From positions 1 through 32,978 of the forward strand of contig WFVT01000254.1 in the NCBI GenBank assembly GCA_015491485.1: a stretch of DNA of 32,978 bases, given 5' to 3'. A program made the translations under genes and the position numbers. Below the pieces are notes generated by a model that was given only the letters and a program-made list of their open reading frames with translations, ran no database searches and was not told the DNA's origin. This document shows, in pieces, positions 1 to 7,387 of the stretch (position 1 is the first letter of the stretch; each line of letters starts with the position of its first letter). This DNA comes from Candidatus Zhuqueibacterota bacterium (GTDB lineage Bacteria > Zhuqueibacterota > Zhuqueibacteria > Zhuqueibacterales > Geothermadaptataceae).

Positions 1-142
1 GTACCGGTTGTTACGAATCAGGTTCTTGCAGCTTCATGACGGGTGATGTATGATCGAGCAAAAGCGCCAGATACTCAAAATTGAAAATAACGAAATTGTG
101 TAAACAACTAAGAAGTTTAAAACCGATATCTGCGGAGAATGA

Positions 143-1171
143 ATGAGACGGACGTTTGCCATCACAGCCATTGCCGCCCTGTTTTTCAGTACAGCCCCGG
201 CGCTGCACGCGCAGGGGTTTGATATCGGGAAATATGCAGGTGAATTTTTGCGGACCGGAGGTGGGGCGCGCGCCCTGGGCATGGGCGGCGCCTATGTCGC
301 CGTCGCCAACGACGCCTCTTCGGTTTATTGGAACCCGGCTGCGCTGTCCCTGGTGAGCGGGCCGCAAATCCTGTTTTTACACTCTTCCCGATTTTCCGGT
401 ATCATCAAATACAATTTCCTGGCTTTTGCCATGCCCTGGGGCAAAGACGGCGGTATCGGTGTCGGCATGATCCGTCTCGGCGTGGATAACATTCCCCACA
501 CGGCACTGACGAACCCAAACCTCGAATTGGGCGAAGTGTATGTCGATGAAGACGGCAAAACCCGCATCAATAAACCCTATGTGGCGTATCAGTTCTCTGA
601 TGCCGAGTACGGTTTTTTTCTGGCATTCGGCAAGCAACGAAACGAGCGGCTCCGGTTTGGCGGCGCCGTCAAGGTTGTTCATAAGGCTTTCGATCAAAAC
701 ACGGCCTGGGGCCTGGGATTCGATTTTTCGGCGCGTTATCAGGTGCATGATCGGCTGATTCTGGGAGCGAATTTTCAGGATCTCACAACCACGCTATTGG
801 TTTGGGATACCGGCCGAAAAGAACTCATCGTCCCGACGCTGAAACTCGGTGCGATGCTTCCCCTGGACTTGCCGGCCGTGCAACTTCGCGTACTTCCCGC
901 GCTGGATGCCGATGTCAAATTTGAGCGGCTGGGCAAGGCGGCTCAGGTGGATTTGGGACGGATGAGCATGGATTTTCACGCCGGGGTGGAGTTGAATTAC
1001 CGAGAACGGATGGCGATCCGCCTGGGCAGCGATGTCGGTGCGTTTACTGCCGGAGCCGGCCTCCGGTTGCCGCGGCTGTCGGTGGATTACGCCTTCATGA
1101 GTCATAATGAATTGGGTGATACGCATCGCATTTCCCTGATGGTATCCTTGCAGAGATCACAACCCCATTAG
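143..1171 (+). CDS. PorV/PorQ-family outer-membrane beta-barrel protein
   Basis: The 342-residue protein starts with a signal peptide (residues 1-23, cleavage probably after ALHA). The family hallmark follows: GARALGMGGAYVAVANDASS and then WNPAALS at about residues 40-70. The rest is alternating, aromatic-rich beta-strand sequence typical of a FadL-like 14-strand barrel. In Bacteroidota, PorV shuttles T9SS cargo to the sortase PorU, while many paralogs in other FCB phyla have no assigned role. The start is supported by GCGGAG five bases upstream of ATG. A weak terminator follows the stop codon. Family assignment is firm. The T9SS role is inferred from the two cargo-type proteases and the PorZ-like gene elsewhere in the window; it could equally be a generic barrel paralog. 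Confidence 0.85.
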   Translation: MRRTFAITAIAALFFSTAPALHAQGFDIGKYAGEFLRTGGGARALGMGGAYVAVANDASSVYWNPAALSLVSGPQILFLHSSRFSGIIKYNFLAFAMPWGKDGGIGVGMIRLGVDNIPHTALTNPNLELGEVYVDEDGKTRINKPYVAYQFSDAEYGFFLAFGKQRNERLRFGGAVKVVHKAFDQNTAWGLGFDFSARYQVHDRLILGANFQDLTTTLLVWDTGRKELIVPTLKLGAMLPLDLPAVQLRVLPALDADVKFERLGKAAQVDLGRMSMDFHAGVELNYRERMAIRLGSDVGAFTAGAGLRLPRLSVDYAFMSHNELGDTHRISLMVSLQRSQPH

Positions 1172-1206
1172 ACCACCTCGGCCGGCGCGCTCTGCGCAGG
1201 TATAGG

Positions 1207-1235
1207 AATGCCCGAAAGGTGTTTAGGCATTTTTT
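1207..1235 (+). terminator. weak intrinsic terminator after the PorV-like gene
   Basis: AATGCC (1207-1212) pairs with GGCATT (1226-1231) around a 13-nt loop, and the 3' arm runs into six T residues (1230-1235). Two flanking G-T wobbles could lengthen the stem. It lies 36 nt after the stop codon. The short stem and long loop make it weak. Confidence 0.5.
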
Positions 1236-1808
1236 GCAGCCTTTGTCATTCCATTTTGCACATGCGAAAATAGACGTTATATTGTGAAATCGGATAGAAT
1301 AGACCCGTTGAGGGAGACCGGGGACAGGGGGCGTTCCCACCGAAAAAACACACACCATTCAGGCTGATTGTCGGAAACAAGCCGGTATTGCAAAAAGAAT
1401 GCATTTTAAACCTCAACTCAAGCCCGCGCGCCGTCGCTTGCTGAATGGCACCTGCTAATCGAGCGTATCCGTCCGGTAAAGTACAGGTTGATTTTCAAGG
1501 CGCGAAGCCACGTTTACCGAATAAACGAACGCGAGGCGTCCCCGCCGAGCGCCCCTCCCTCGGCCGGAAGCCTCGGGCTAATTGGGAAAGCTATTGCCGG
1601 TGGCCGTCGGGTTCGTTGGAAAAATTTGGGATTTTTCGGTCTATCGGTCTGTATGAAATTTGGAGCAGCATGGAAGCCTTCTGGCCGCTTCAAAGCCTTT
1701 GCAAGCTGCAGACTCATGAGTTGCAATTCCCAGGAGACCCTTTATCGGGCGAATACAATCGAGCCGCAAATTATTTTTCTTTCTTCGTATCCCTTACCAA
1801 AAAATTAT
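1236..1808. other. non-coding stretch with isolated inverted repeats
   Basis: I see no convincing gene here. The track ORFs at 1445-1822 and 1488-1841 overlap in different frames, lack ribosome-binding sites and have no recognisable motif. A nested hairpin is visible: GAGGC (1533-1537) with GCCTC (1570-1574), enclosing CCGAG (1545-1549) with CTCGG (1559-1563). A G-rich CCGGGGACAGGGGGCG stretch followed by TTCCCACCG (1318-1342) looks like repeat-derived DNA, but I cannot identify it. There is no tRNA T-loop and no RNase P or tmRNA signature. Confidence 0.5.
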
Positions 1809-1837
1809 TTGACTCTTGGTGAAATTTTTGCTATAAT
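1809..1837 (+). promoter_or_regulatory. near-consensus sigma70 promoter of the yicC operon leader
   Basis: TTGACT (1809-1814) and a perfect TATAAT (1832-1837) are separated by exactly 17 bases. This is the best promoter match in the window and sits in AT-rich DNA. The expected transcription start is about 1844, which leaves a leader of roughly 320 nt before the yicC ATG. It probably drives yicC-gmk-rpoZ-coaBC and the genes packed behind them. Confidence 0.8.
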
Positions 1838-1858
1838 TTAAGTTAAATGTAACCTTTG

Positions 1859-1881
1859 ACTTACTACAATTTTCTGTAAGT
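1859..1881 (+). promoter_or_regulatory. first leader hairpin
   Basis: ACTTAC (1859-1864) pairs with GTAAGT (1876-1881) around an 11-nt AT-rich loop, about 15 nt after the predicted transcription start. It has no T-tract, so it is not a terminator. It is the first of three consecutive inverted repeats in the leader. Confidence 0.45.
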
Positions 1882-1883
1882 GG

Positions 1884-1923
1884 TTCAGGAGGGGATCAAT
1901 GCCGAACCATTCGACCTCCTGAA
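1884..1923 (+). promoter_or_regulatory. second leader hairpin, sequestering a Shine-Dalgarno
   Basis: TTCAGGAGG (1884-1892) and CCTCCTGAA (1915-1923) form a perfect 9-bp inverted repeat around a 22-nt loop. The 5' arm contains the perfect Shine-Dalgarno of the 7-codon ORF at 1899-1922. The 3' arm contains its last sense codon and TGA. CCTCC in the 3' arm also copies the 16S anti-Shine-Dalgarno core. Folding and translation of this element should exclude each other. Confidence 0.55.
1899..1922 (+). CDS. possible leader peptide MPNHSTS
   Basis: ATG at 1899 opens a 7-codon reading frame (MPNHSTS) ending in TGA at 1920-1922. AGGAGG at 1887-1892 is a perfect Shine-Dalgarno with six bases of spacing, better than the site of most genes here; yicC itself has none. 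The frame lies wholly inside the second leader hairpin. It could be a regulatory upstream ORF whose translation remodels the downstream structure, or the AGGAGG could simply be the arm of a structural stem. The codons show no amino-acid run of the classical attenuation kind. No homology is claimed. Confidence 0.35.
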   Translation: MPNHSTS

Positions 1924-1931
1924 GTGATGAA

Positions 1932-2035
1932 GGGCCTGATTACGGTCACCCGAGTACGGCTGAAGCGCTCCGTCAATCCATGAATTTGCCAGCACGGCAT
2001 TTTCGTATCCGGGAACACCACGAAAAATCAGGCCC
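1932..2035 (+). ncRNA. unidentified structured RNA element upstream of yicC
   Basis: GGGCCTGATT (1932-1941) and AATCAGGCCC (2026-2035) are a perfect 10-bp closing stem around 84 nt. Inside, TTTTCGT (2000-2006) pairs with ACGAAAA (2020-2026), touching the closing stem by one base. GCC/GGC (1988-1998) and ACGG (1956-1959) with CCGT (1970-1973) can form further short stems. That gives a multi-branched fold typical of riboswitches or cis-regulatory RNAs. It matches no class I know (not FMN, TPP, SAM, cobalamin, glycine, SRP, 6S or tmRNA). No U-tract follows, so any control would act on translation or stability. Confidence 0.45.
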
Positions 2036-2162
2036 CCAAAATTAGCCATTGCATGTCCATCGGCCCGGCGCGCCGAGGCCCATGATTGGAATTCCTTTTG
2101 AATGATCGGTGTTGGAACCGCATCGAAGATAAGGACTGAACCTCTATCGATAGAACATCGCC

Positions 2163-3041
2163 ATGATCACCAGCATGACCGGCTTCGGAAAGAGCAATTA
2201 CAGCTTGAACGGTTACGAAGCCCAGGTTGAAATTCGCACCGTCAATCATCGGTTTCTGGATATTTCGATCCGATTGCCCAAAAATTTTGAAACGCGTGAG
2301 GGAGAGCTTCGGGAGCTGATTAAAAAATTCATCAGCCGCGGTCGGGTGAATCTGAGCGTAACGCTCAAAGGCGATGAGGGGTTTCAGCTCGAAATCAAAG
2401 TGAATGAAGAGGCGGTGAAAGCCTACCGGCACTTGCTGGAGGAGTTGCGGCGGCACGCGGGGATTCAGGCACCGATCCAGATTGAGCATTTGCTGAGCTT
2501 TTCGGATATTTTTGTCCAGGACAACCAGGAGCCGGCGCCGGACGATGCCTGGCAGTGTATCGAAAAGGCGGTGGAGCTGGCTCTCGTGGAACTGAATACC
2601 ATGCGTCAGCGGGAAGGACGCGAGATTGAGAACGATCTCCGGAAGCGGATTGCCTTGCTGGAAAAATACATCCAGGAAATTGAACGGCTTGCCGCCGGGC
2701 GTTCGGAAAAAGAGTATGCCCAACTGAAAAAGCGCATTGAAAATCTGGTCGATTCGGGCGAAGTCGATCCAGCCCGGCTGGAATTGGAGATTGCCCTGCT
2801 GGCCGATCGCGTGGATGTGACGGAAGAATGTATTCGTTTCAAGAGTCACAATACCCTGTTTCTGGAATCGCTGGAACAGCCGGAGCCGGCCGGCCGGAAA
2901 CTGAATTTCTTGTTGCAGGAAATGAACCGGGAGGCCAATACCATCGGCGCCAAGGCAAACAGCGCCGATATTGCGCATCTCGTGGTGAAAATCAAAGAAG
3001 AAGTGGAAAAGCTTCGCGAACAAGTACAAAATATCGAATAG
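2163..3041 (+). CDS. yicC: YicC/YloC family endoribonuclease
   Basis: The protein opens with the family signature MITSMTGFGK and the following EIRTVNHRFLDI (residues about 22-33). It closes with the conserved LNFLLQEMNREANTIGAKA segment and an amphipathic EEVEKLREQVQNIE tail. The length of 292 residues is normal for the family. YicC-type proteins are metal-dependent endoribonucleases involved in RNA turnover. An in-frame TAG 12 bases upstream fixes the start. There is no Shine-Dalgarno near the ATG, and a long structured leader precedes it, so leader-dependent control is plausible. The stop codon abuts the gmk ATG, so the two are co-transcribed. The yicC-gmk-rpoZ-coaBC order is a common bacterial arrangement. 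Confidence 0.93.
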   Translation: MITSMTGFGKSNYSLNGYEAQVEIRTVNHRFLDISIRLPKNFETREGELRELIKKFISRGRVNLSVTLKGDEGFQLEIKVNEEAVKAYRHLLEELRRHAGIQAPIQIEHLLSFSDIFVQDNQEPAPDDAWQCIEKAVELALVELNTMRQREGREIENDLRKRIALLEKYIQEIERLAAGRSEKEYAQLKKRIENLVDSGEVDPARLELEIALLADRVDVTEECIRFKSHNTLFLESLEQPEPAGRKLNFLLQEMNREANTIGAKANSADIAHLVVKIKEEVEKLREQVQNIE

Positions 3042-3644
3042 ATGCAGAACAAACCCGGGCTGTTGGTCGTGATTTCCGCTCCTTCCGGAGGCGGAAAAAC
3101 CACCGTAATTCGTGAAATTCTCAAATCCGGTGACGATCTTTTTCAGTATTCCGTTTCTGCAACCACTCGCAAACCCCGCGGGCACGAAAAGGATGGTGTG
3201 GATTACTATTTTATCAGTGAAGAAGAGTTTCAGCGGCGCGTCGAAGCAGGGGATTTTATCGAGTGGGCGAAAGTGCATGGCCACTATTACGGAACGCCCA
3301 GGCAGCCGATTGACGAGGCCATTGCCCGGGGCAAAATTATCTTTTTGGATATCGATGTACAGGGAGGCCTTGAGGTTAAGAAGCAGTATGGTGATGATGC
3401 CCTGCTGATTTTCATCATGCCGCCGTCTATGGAAGAGCTGGAAAAGCGGCTCCGGGGCCGCAAAACCGACAGCGAGGCGGAAATTGCCAAACGGTTGGCT
3501 GCGGTTCCGGTGGAAATTGAAAAATCTCGGTTTTATGATGCAGTTGTGGTGAACAACGATCTGCAAGAAACCGTCAAAAAAGTTCGGGAAATTGTCTATA
3601 AAACCTATCAGGCGAAAGCAGGAGGTTTAAAAGCCCATGATTAG
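3042..3644 (+). CDS. gmk: guanylate kinase
   Basis: Guanylate kinase phosphorylates GMP to GDP with ATP in the cytoplasm. The P-loop APSGGGKT lies at residues 13-20. The GMP-binding region follows with SATTRKPRGHEKDGVDYYF and FIEWAKVHGHYYGTP. FLDIDVQGG and the lid region RLRGRKTDSEAEIAKRL are also typical. The length of 200 residues is usual. The ATG follows the yicC stop codon with no gap, which suggests translational coupling. The 3' end overlaps rpoZ by 8 bases. GDP made here ultimately feeds the GTP used by Rel and RibA, both encoded in this window. Confidence 0.96.
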   Translation: MQNKPGLLVVISAPSGGGKTTVIREILKSGDDLFQYSVSATTRKPRGHEKDGVDYYFISEEEFQRRVEAGDFIEWAKVHGHYYGTPRQPIDEAIARGKIIFLDIDVQGGLEVKKQYGDDALLIFIMPPSMEELEKRLRGRKTDSEAEIAKRLAAVPVEIEKSRFYDAVVVNNDLQETVKKVREIVYKTYQAKAGGLKAHD

Positions 3645-3924
3645 TACCCTTGATCTTGGCGATTTGACGCGATATGCGGATTCCGTTTACGAAGCCATCG
3701 TGGTGATTGCCCGGCGTGCCCGGCAGATCAATGATGAACAGCGTATGCTCTGGGAGAAAACCATGGATTACACCGAGATGGCCGACGAATTCGAAGAAGA
3801 AGATTATACTCGGAAAGAGCATACGGCGGAAGAGTTGAAGTTGCCCAAACCGCCCTCACTGGCGTTGGAGGAATATTTGAAGGGCGAATTGATTGTTGAA
3901 TACGCCGACGAAAGTGTTGTGTAA
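3637..3924 (+). CDS. rpoZ: RNA polymerase omega subunit
   Basis: This 95-residue protein has the omega/Rpb6 pattern: an N-terminal helix with YEAIVVIARRARQIN (residues about 18-32), an acidic middle, and a C-terminal PPSLALEEYLKGEL motif seen in FCB-group omega proteins. Omega helps assemble RNA polymerase by chaperoning beta-prime and, in proteobacteria, takes part in binding (p)ppGpp. AGGAGG eleven bases before the ATG supports the start inside the gmk 3' end (8-bp overlap). Position between gmk and coaBC is the standard location of rpoZ. Sequence conservation in this family is low, so part of the confidence rests on context. Confidence 0.87.
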   Translation: MISTLDLGDLTRYADSVYEAIVVIARRARQINDEQRMLWEKTMDYTEMADEFEEEDYTRKEHTAEELKLPKPPSLALEEYLKGELIVEYADESVV

Positions 3925-3932
3925 CGATTTGT

Positions 3933-5132
3933 ATGTTCTCTGACAAAAACATCGTCGTCGGTGTTTGCGCCGGGATTGCCATTTACAAAACCTGTGAGCT
4001 GGTGCGTGAGCTGAAACGGCTGCACGCGAATGTCCGGGTCATGATGACGCCCGGAGCGACCCGTTTCATTGCCCCGCTGACGTTTCAGGCGTTGTCCGGC
4101 GCTGCGGTGAGTGTGGATCCGTTTGAGATACCGCAACAGGATGATATCGAGCATATTGAGCTGAGCCACTGGGCGGACGTGATCGTGATTGCGCCGGCAA
4201 CAGCCAATACGATCGCAAAATTGGCAAGCGGCATGGCGGATAACGTGGTGACCGCCACCGTGCTGGCAAGCCATGCGCCGGTGGTTTTGGCCCCGGCGAT
4301 GAATACCCACATGTGGGAGAACGTTGCCACGGTTGAAAATTTACAGCGGCTGAAAAAACGTTTTTTTTATATAGTCGAACCCGAGTACGGGGAACTGGCG
4401 AGCAAACGTGAGGGGCAGGGAATGGGGCGCATGGCGCGTGTGGAGCGCATCATCACGCAAATTCTCTACGCCGCGACCCAGCCCAAGCGTTTGGCCGGCG
4501 TCAAAATTACCGTGACAGCCGGTCGTACCGAGGAATATTTCGATCCGGTGCGCATGCTGACCAACCGCGCCAGCGGACGCATGGGATTCGCACTGGCGGA
4601 AATGGCCGCCGCCATGGGCGCCGACGTTACACTGATCAGCGGCCCGACTGATTTAACCCCGCCGGACGGCGTGCAGTATTTTCAGGTCGTTCATGCCCGC
4701 CAGATGCTGGAGATGGTGGAAAAACAATATCCCGAGAACGGGGTGCTGGTCATGGCGGCTGCGGTTTCCGATTTTCGGCCGGAACGTTTTTCGCAAAACA
4801 AGATTAAAAAATCGGGCAACAGGCTGCAGGTGAATTTGGTCCCCAATCCCGATATTCTGGCAACAGTGGCCAAACGGAAACAGGCACTGCATGTAGGTTT
4901 TGCTCTTGAAACCGACGATGAGCTGAAACACGCCCGGGATAAACTCAAGCGAAAAAAACTGGATTTGATTGTTGTAAACAATCCTAATATCCCCGGTGCC
5001 GGCTTTGCCGTCAGCACCAACAAAGTTACTTTGCTGTTTGCTGATGGCAAAACAGAGGAACTTCCGCTTTTGGATAAACGGCTGGTCGCCCTGGAAATTT
5101 TACAACGCGTTGCGGAAATGTTGGAGCGTTAA
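3933..5132 (+). CDS. coaBC: bifunctional phosphopantothenoylcysteine decarboxylase / phosphopantothenate-cysteine ligase
   Basis: This enzyme carries two consecutive steps of coenzyme A synthesis. The CoaC half (about 1-185) is a flavoprotein with HIELS (His74, the likely catalytic histidine), APATANTIAKLASG and PAMNTHMW (121-128). The CoaB half (about 190-399) has VTAGRTEEYFDPVR, NRASGRMG and AAAVSDFRP. The length of 399 residues is normal. The substrate-clamp segment, which reads ACGD...GRM in the E. coli enzyme, reads ASKREGQGMGRM here, so the conserved cysteine is missing at that position. The start has no clear ribosome-binding site, but it follows rpoZ by 8 bases. The next gene starts 5 bases after the stop. 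Confidence 0.95.
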   Translation: MFSDKNIVVGVCAGIAIYKTCELVRELKRLHANVRVMMTPGATRFIAPLTFQALSGAAVSVDPFEIPQQDDIEHIELSHWADVIVIAPATANTIAKLASGMADNVVTATVLASHAPVVLAPAMNTHMWENVATVENLQRLKKRFFYIVEPEYGELASKREGQGMGRMARVERIITQILYAATQPKRLAGVKITVTAGRTEEYFDPVRMLTNRASGRMGFALAEMAAAMGADVTLISGPTDLTPPDGVQYFQVVHARQMLEMVEKQYPENGVLVMAAAVSDFRPERFSQNKIKKSGNRLQVNLVPNPDILATVAKRKQALHVGFALETDDELKHARDKLKRKKLDLIVVNNPNIPGAGFAVSTNKVTLLFADGKTEELPLLDKRLVALEILQRVAEMLER

Positions 5133-5137
5133 GGCCC

Positions 5138-5974
5138 ATGTCGTCAGAGAAACACCAATCTGCCACGCCCATTGCAGAAAGAATCGAGCAGTTTTTATAC
5201 CAGCATGCGCAGATGTATTCGCCGGATATTTTTCTCCTCGGAACACATTATCGTGAAGGGCGATCGGATCGAACCACGACTAAGCCGGAAATACCGGAAA
5301 AACCATCTGCAAGCCGGAACGACAGGGATGCCGTCAAATCCATTCCGGTGGTAGGCGAACAGCGGTCGGTCAATCACCGGGCGCAGCTATTGGATGAGTT
5401 TTATCAGGAAATCAAAGATTGCCAGAAATGCAAACTCGCGAAGGGACGGACACATTTGGTGTTCGGGGCAGGCGCTCCCGATGCCCGGCTGATGTTTGTG
5501 GGTGAAGGCCCCGGACGTGAAGAGGATTTGCAGGGACTGCCGTTTGTGGGGCCCGCCGGCCAGGTGCTGGACCGCATGATTAAACGGCTTGGGTTCGAGC
5601 GCGATGAGGTTTATATCGCCAATGTGGTCAAGTGCCGGCCGCCGCAAAATCGGGACCCACAGGCTGATGAGGTGGAGGCTTGCTTTCCGTATCTGCAGCG
5701 CCAAATCGACATCATTCAGCCCAGATACATCTTTTGTTTAGGCCGGATAGCAGCCCACGCCTTGCTGGGCTACAAAGCCGAAATGGCGACTCTGCGAGGC
5801 CGTATTCATTATTATAAAAACAGCAAGGTTTTCGTGACTTATCATCCCGCAGCTTTGCTGCGCAACCAAAAGCTGTTTTGGGCTACGTTTGAAGATATGA
5901 AATTATTCCGGAAAGTGTATGATCAGGAAATCGGCGATAAGCCACCCATGGAAACACCTAATAAGCGCGCATGA
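5138..5974 (+). CDS. type 4 (Fe-S) uracil-DNA glycosylase
   Basis: The enzyme removes uracil from DNA. Four cysteines that would bind a 4Fe-4S cluster are visible: Cys95 and Cys98 (CQKC), Cys166 (VVKCRPPQNR) and Cys182. Motif A is GEGPGREED (122-130) followed by GLPFVGPAGQ, and the C-terminal motif is HPAALLRN (236-243). The first 90 or so residues are a poorly conserved extension, apparently disordered around 40-80, making the protein (278 aa) longer than the roughly 200-residue core family. Similar extended forms are often labelled phage-type DNA polymerase in databases, which is a misnomer. It overlaps dnaB by 4 bases (ATGA), linking repair with replication. Confidence 0.92.
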   Translation: MSSEKHQSATPIAERIEQFLYQHAQMYSPDIFLLGTHYREGRSDRTTTKPEIPEKPSASRNDRDAVKSIPVVGEQRSVNHRAQLLDEFYQEIKDCQKCKLAKGRTHLVFGAGAPDARLMFVGEGPGREEDLQGLPFVGPAGQVLDRMIKRLGFERDEVYIANVVKCRPPQNRDPQADEVEACFPYLQRQIDIIQPRYIFCLGRIAAHALLGYKAEMATLRGRIHYYKNSKVFVTYHPAALLRNQKLFWATFEDMKLFRKVYDQEIGDKPPMETPNKRA

Positions 5975-7374
5975 ACCAACAGAATCCCAAAAATAAAAAA
6001 ACGACTCAAAACGTCGAACCGGAAATCGATCGTATCCCGCCGCATGATTTAGACGCCGAACGGGCGGTGCTGGGCTCCATGTTGATCAATAAGGACGCGG
6101 TGGGAAAAGCCGTGGAGCTGTTGAAGCCGGATGATTTTTACCGTGGGGTGCACCAGGAAATTTTTGCGGTCATGGTGGATCTGTTCGCCCGCAATGAACC
6201 GGTGGACGTTTTGACGGTTGCGACCGAGCTGACGCGCAAAAACAAATTGGAAGAAATCGGCGGAAACTACTATTTGACCCAACTCGGCAATTCAGTGCCG
6301 TCGGCGGCGAATGTGGAGTATCATGCGCGCATCGTGCTGGAAAAATCGCTGTTTCGAAAGCTCATAGCTATTTCCACCAGTATTATTTCCGAGGCTTACG
6401 ACGCTTCGGAACGGGCTACCGATTTAATCGATAAAGCCGAACAGCGTATCTTTTCGCTTTCGGAACGTGGATTGCGCAAAAGTTTTGAACACATTCATCC
6501 CATTTTGAAAAAGACCTTCGATACCATCGAAGGCTTTCATCAGCGAAAAGGACAGGTGACCGGTGTTCCGACCGGCTTCACACAACTCGATGAGTTGACC
6601 TCCGGGTTCCAGCCGTCGGATTTGATCATTGTCGCCGGACGGCCCTCAATGGGAAAAACGGCGTTTTGTCTGAACATCGCACGCAATGCCGCCGTCGATT
6701 ACAATGTCGGCGTTGGAATTTTTAGCCTGGAAATGGCCAGTTACCAATTGGCCATGCGGCTGCTGTGCTCGGAAGCCCGGGTGGATGCCCACAAGGTGCG
6801 GACCGGCGCACTGGAAGAAAGCAAATGGCAAAGGCTGAGCCGCGCCGCCGGCCGGCTGTACAGCGCCCCGATTTTTATTGATGATACCCCCGGCATTAGC
6901 ATATTGGAGCTGCGGGCCAAAGCCAGAAGGCTGGTCGCAGAGCACAAAATCGGCATGATTATCATCGATTATTTGCAATTGATTCGTGGGCCGCGCGCGG
7001 AAAGCCGGCAGCAGGAAATATCGATGATTTCGCAGTCGTTGAAAGCCCTGGCAAAAGAACTGGATATCCCGGTGGTCGCACTTTCACAGCTTTCGCGCGC
7101 TGTCGAAGCCCGAACCGATCGACGCCCGATGCTCTCCGACCTCCGTGAATCCGGAGCCATTGAACAGGACGCCGACGTGGTGATGTTTGTCTATCGGGAG
7201 GATGCTTACGGGCAAACGGAGAACGAGGGCGTCGCCGAAATCATTATCGGCAAGCAACGAAACGGCCCCACGGGAACGGTTTATCTGAGCTTCCAGAAAA
7301 AATATGTCCGGTTCGATAATTTAGACGAGTATCATGGAGAATTTATTAGCCCCAGCGACGCACCCGCGTTTTAG
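5971..7374 (+). CDS. dnaB: replicative DNA helicase DnaB
   Basis: DnaB is the hexameric helicase that unwinds DNA at the replication fork. The N-terminal domain begins with RIPPHDLDAERAVLGSML. A linker follows, then the RecA-like core with Walker A GRPSMGKTAF (about 223-232), FSLEMA, the Walker B-like IIIDYLQLIRG and the SDLRESGAIEQDAD motif near the C terminus. The length of 467 residues is typical, and there is no intein inside the P-loop or elsewhere. It overlaps the preceding glycosylase gene by ATGA and is followed 13 bases later by rel, so the three are probably one transcript. Confidence 0.97.
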   Translation: MNQQNPKNKKTTQNVEPEIDRIPPHDLDAERAVLGSMLINKDAVGKAVELLKPDDFYRGVHQEIFAVMVDLFARNEPVDVLTVATELTRKNKLEEIGGNYYLTQLGNSVPSAANVEYHARIVLEKSLFRKLIAISTSIISEAYDASERATDLIDKAEQRIFSLSERGLRKSFEHIHPILKKTFDTIEGFHQRKGQVTGVPTGFTQLDELTSGFQPSDLIIVAGRPSMGKTAFCLNIARNAAVDYNVGVGIFSLEMASYQLAMRLLCSEARVDAHKVRTGALEESKWQRLSRAAGRLYSAPIFIDDTPGISILELRAKARRLVAEHKIGMIIIDYLQLIRGPRAESRQQEISMISQSLKALAKELDIPVVALSQLSRAVEARTDRRPMLSDLRESGAIEQDADVVMFVYREDAYGQTENEGVAEIIIGKQRNGPTGTVYLSFQKKYVRFDNLDEYHGEFISPSDAPAF

Positions 7375-7387
7375 CAACGGTGAGGAT

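Noticed and set aside
1445-1841. Two track ORFs (1445-1822 and 1488-1841) in the gap before yicC
   Set aside because: They overlap in different frames, have no ribosome-binding site, no recognisable domain, and a composition unlike the neighbouring genes. They run into the promoter region.
2113-2121. TGGAACCGC upstream of yicC, resembling the conserved T-box sequence
   Set aside because: Only nine bases match. No Stem I, specifier loop or terminator is visible and yicC is not a T-box target, so it is probably chance.
2028-3566. 512-aa antisense ORF opposite yicC and gmk
   Set aside because: It is the reverse-strand shadow of two well-conserved genes; its translation (Phe, His and Gln-rich) has no motif. 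The same applies to the antisense ORFs at 8540-9661 and 12190-13032.
7334-7387. Upstream start of rel overlapping dnaB by 41 bases
   Set aside because: The extra 18 residues are not part of the RSH family and there is no ribosome-binding site; ATG 7388 has GGTGAGG and does not overlap.
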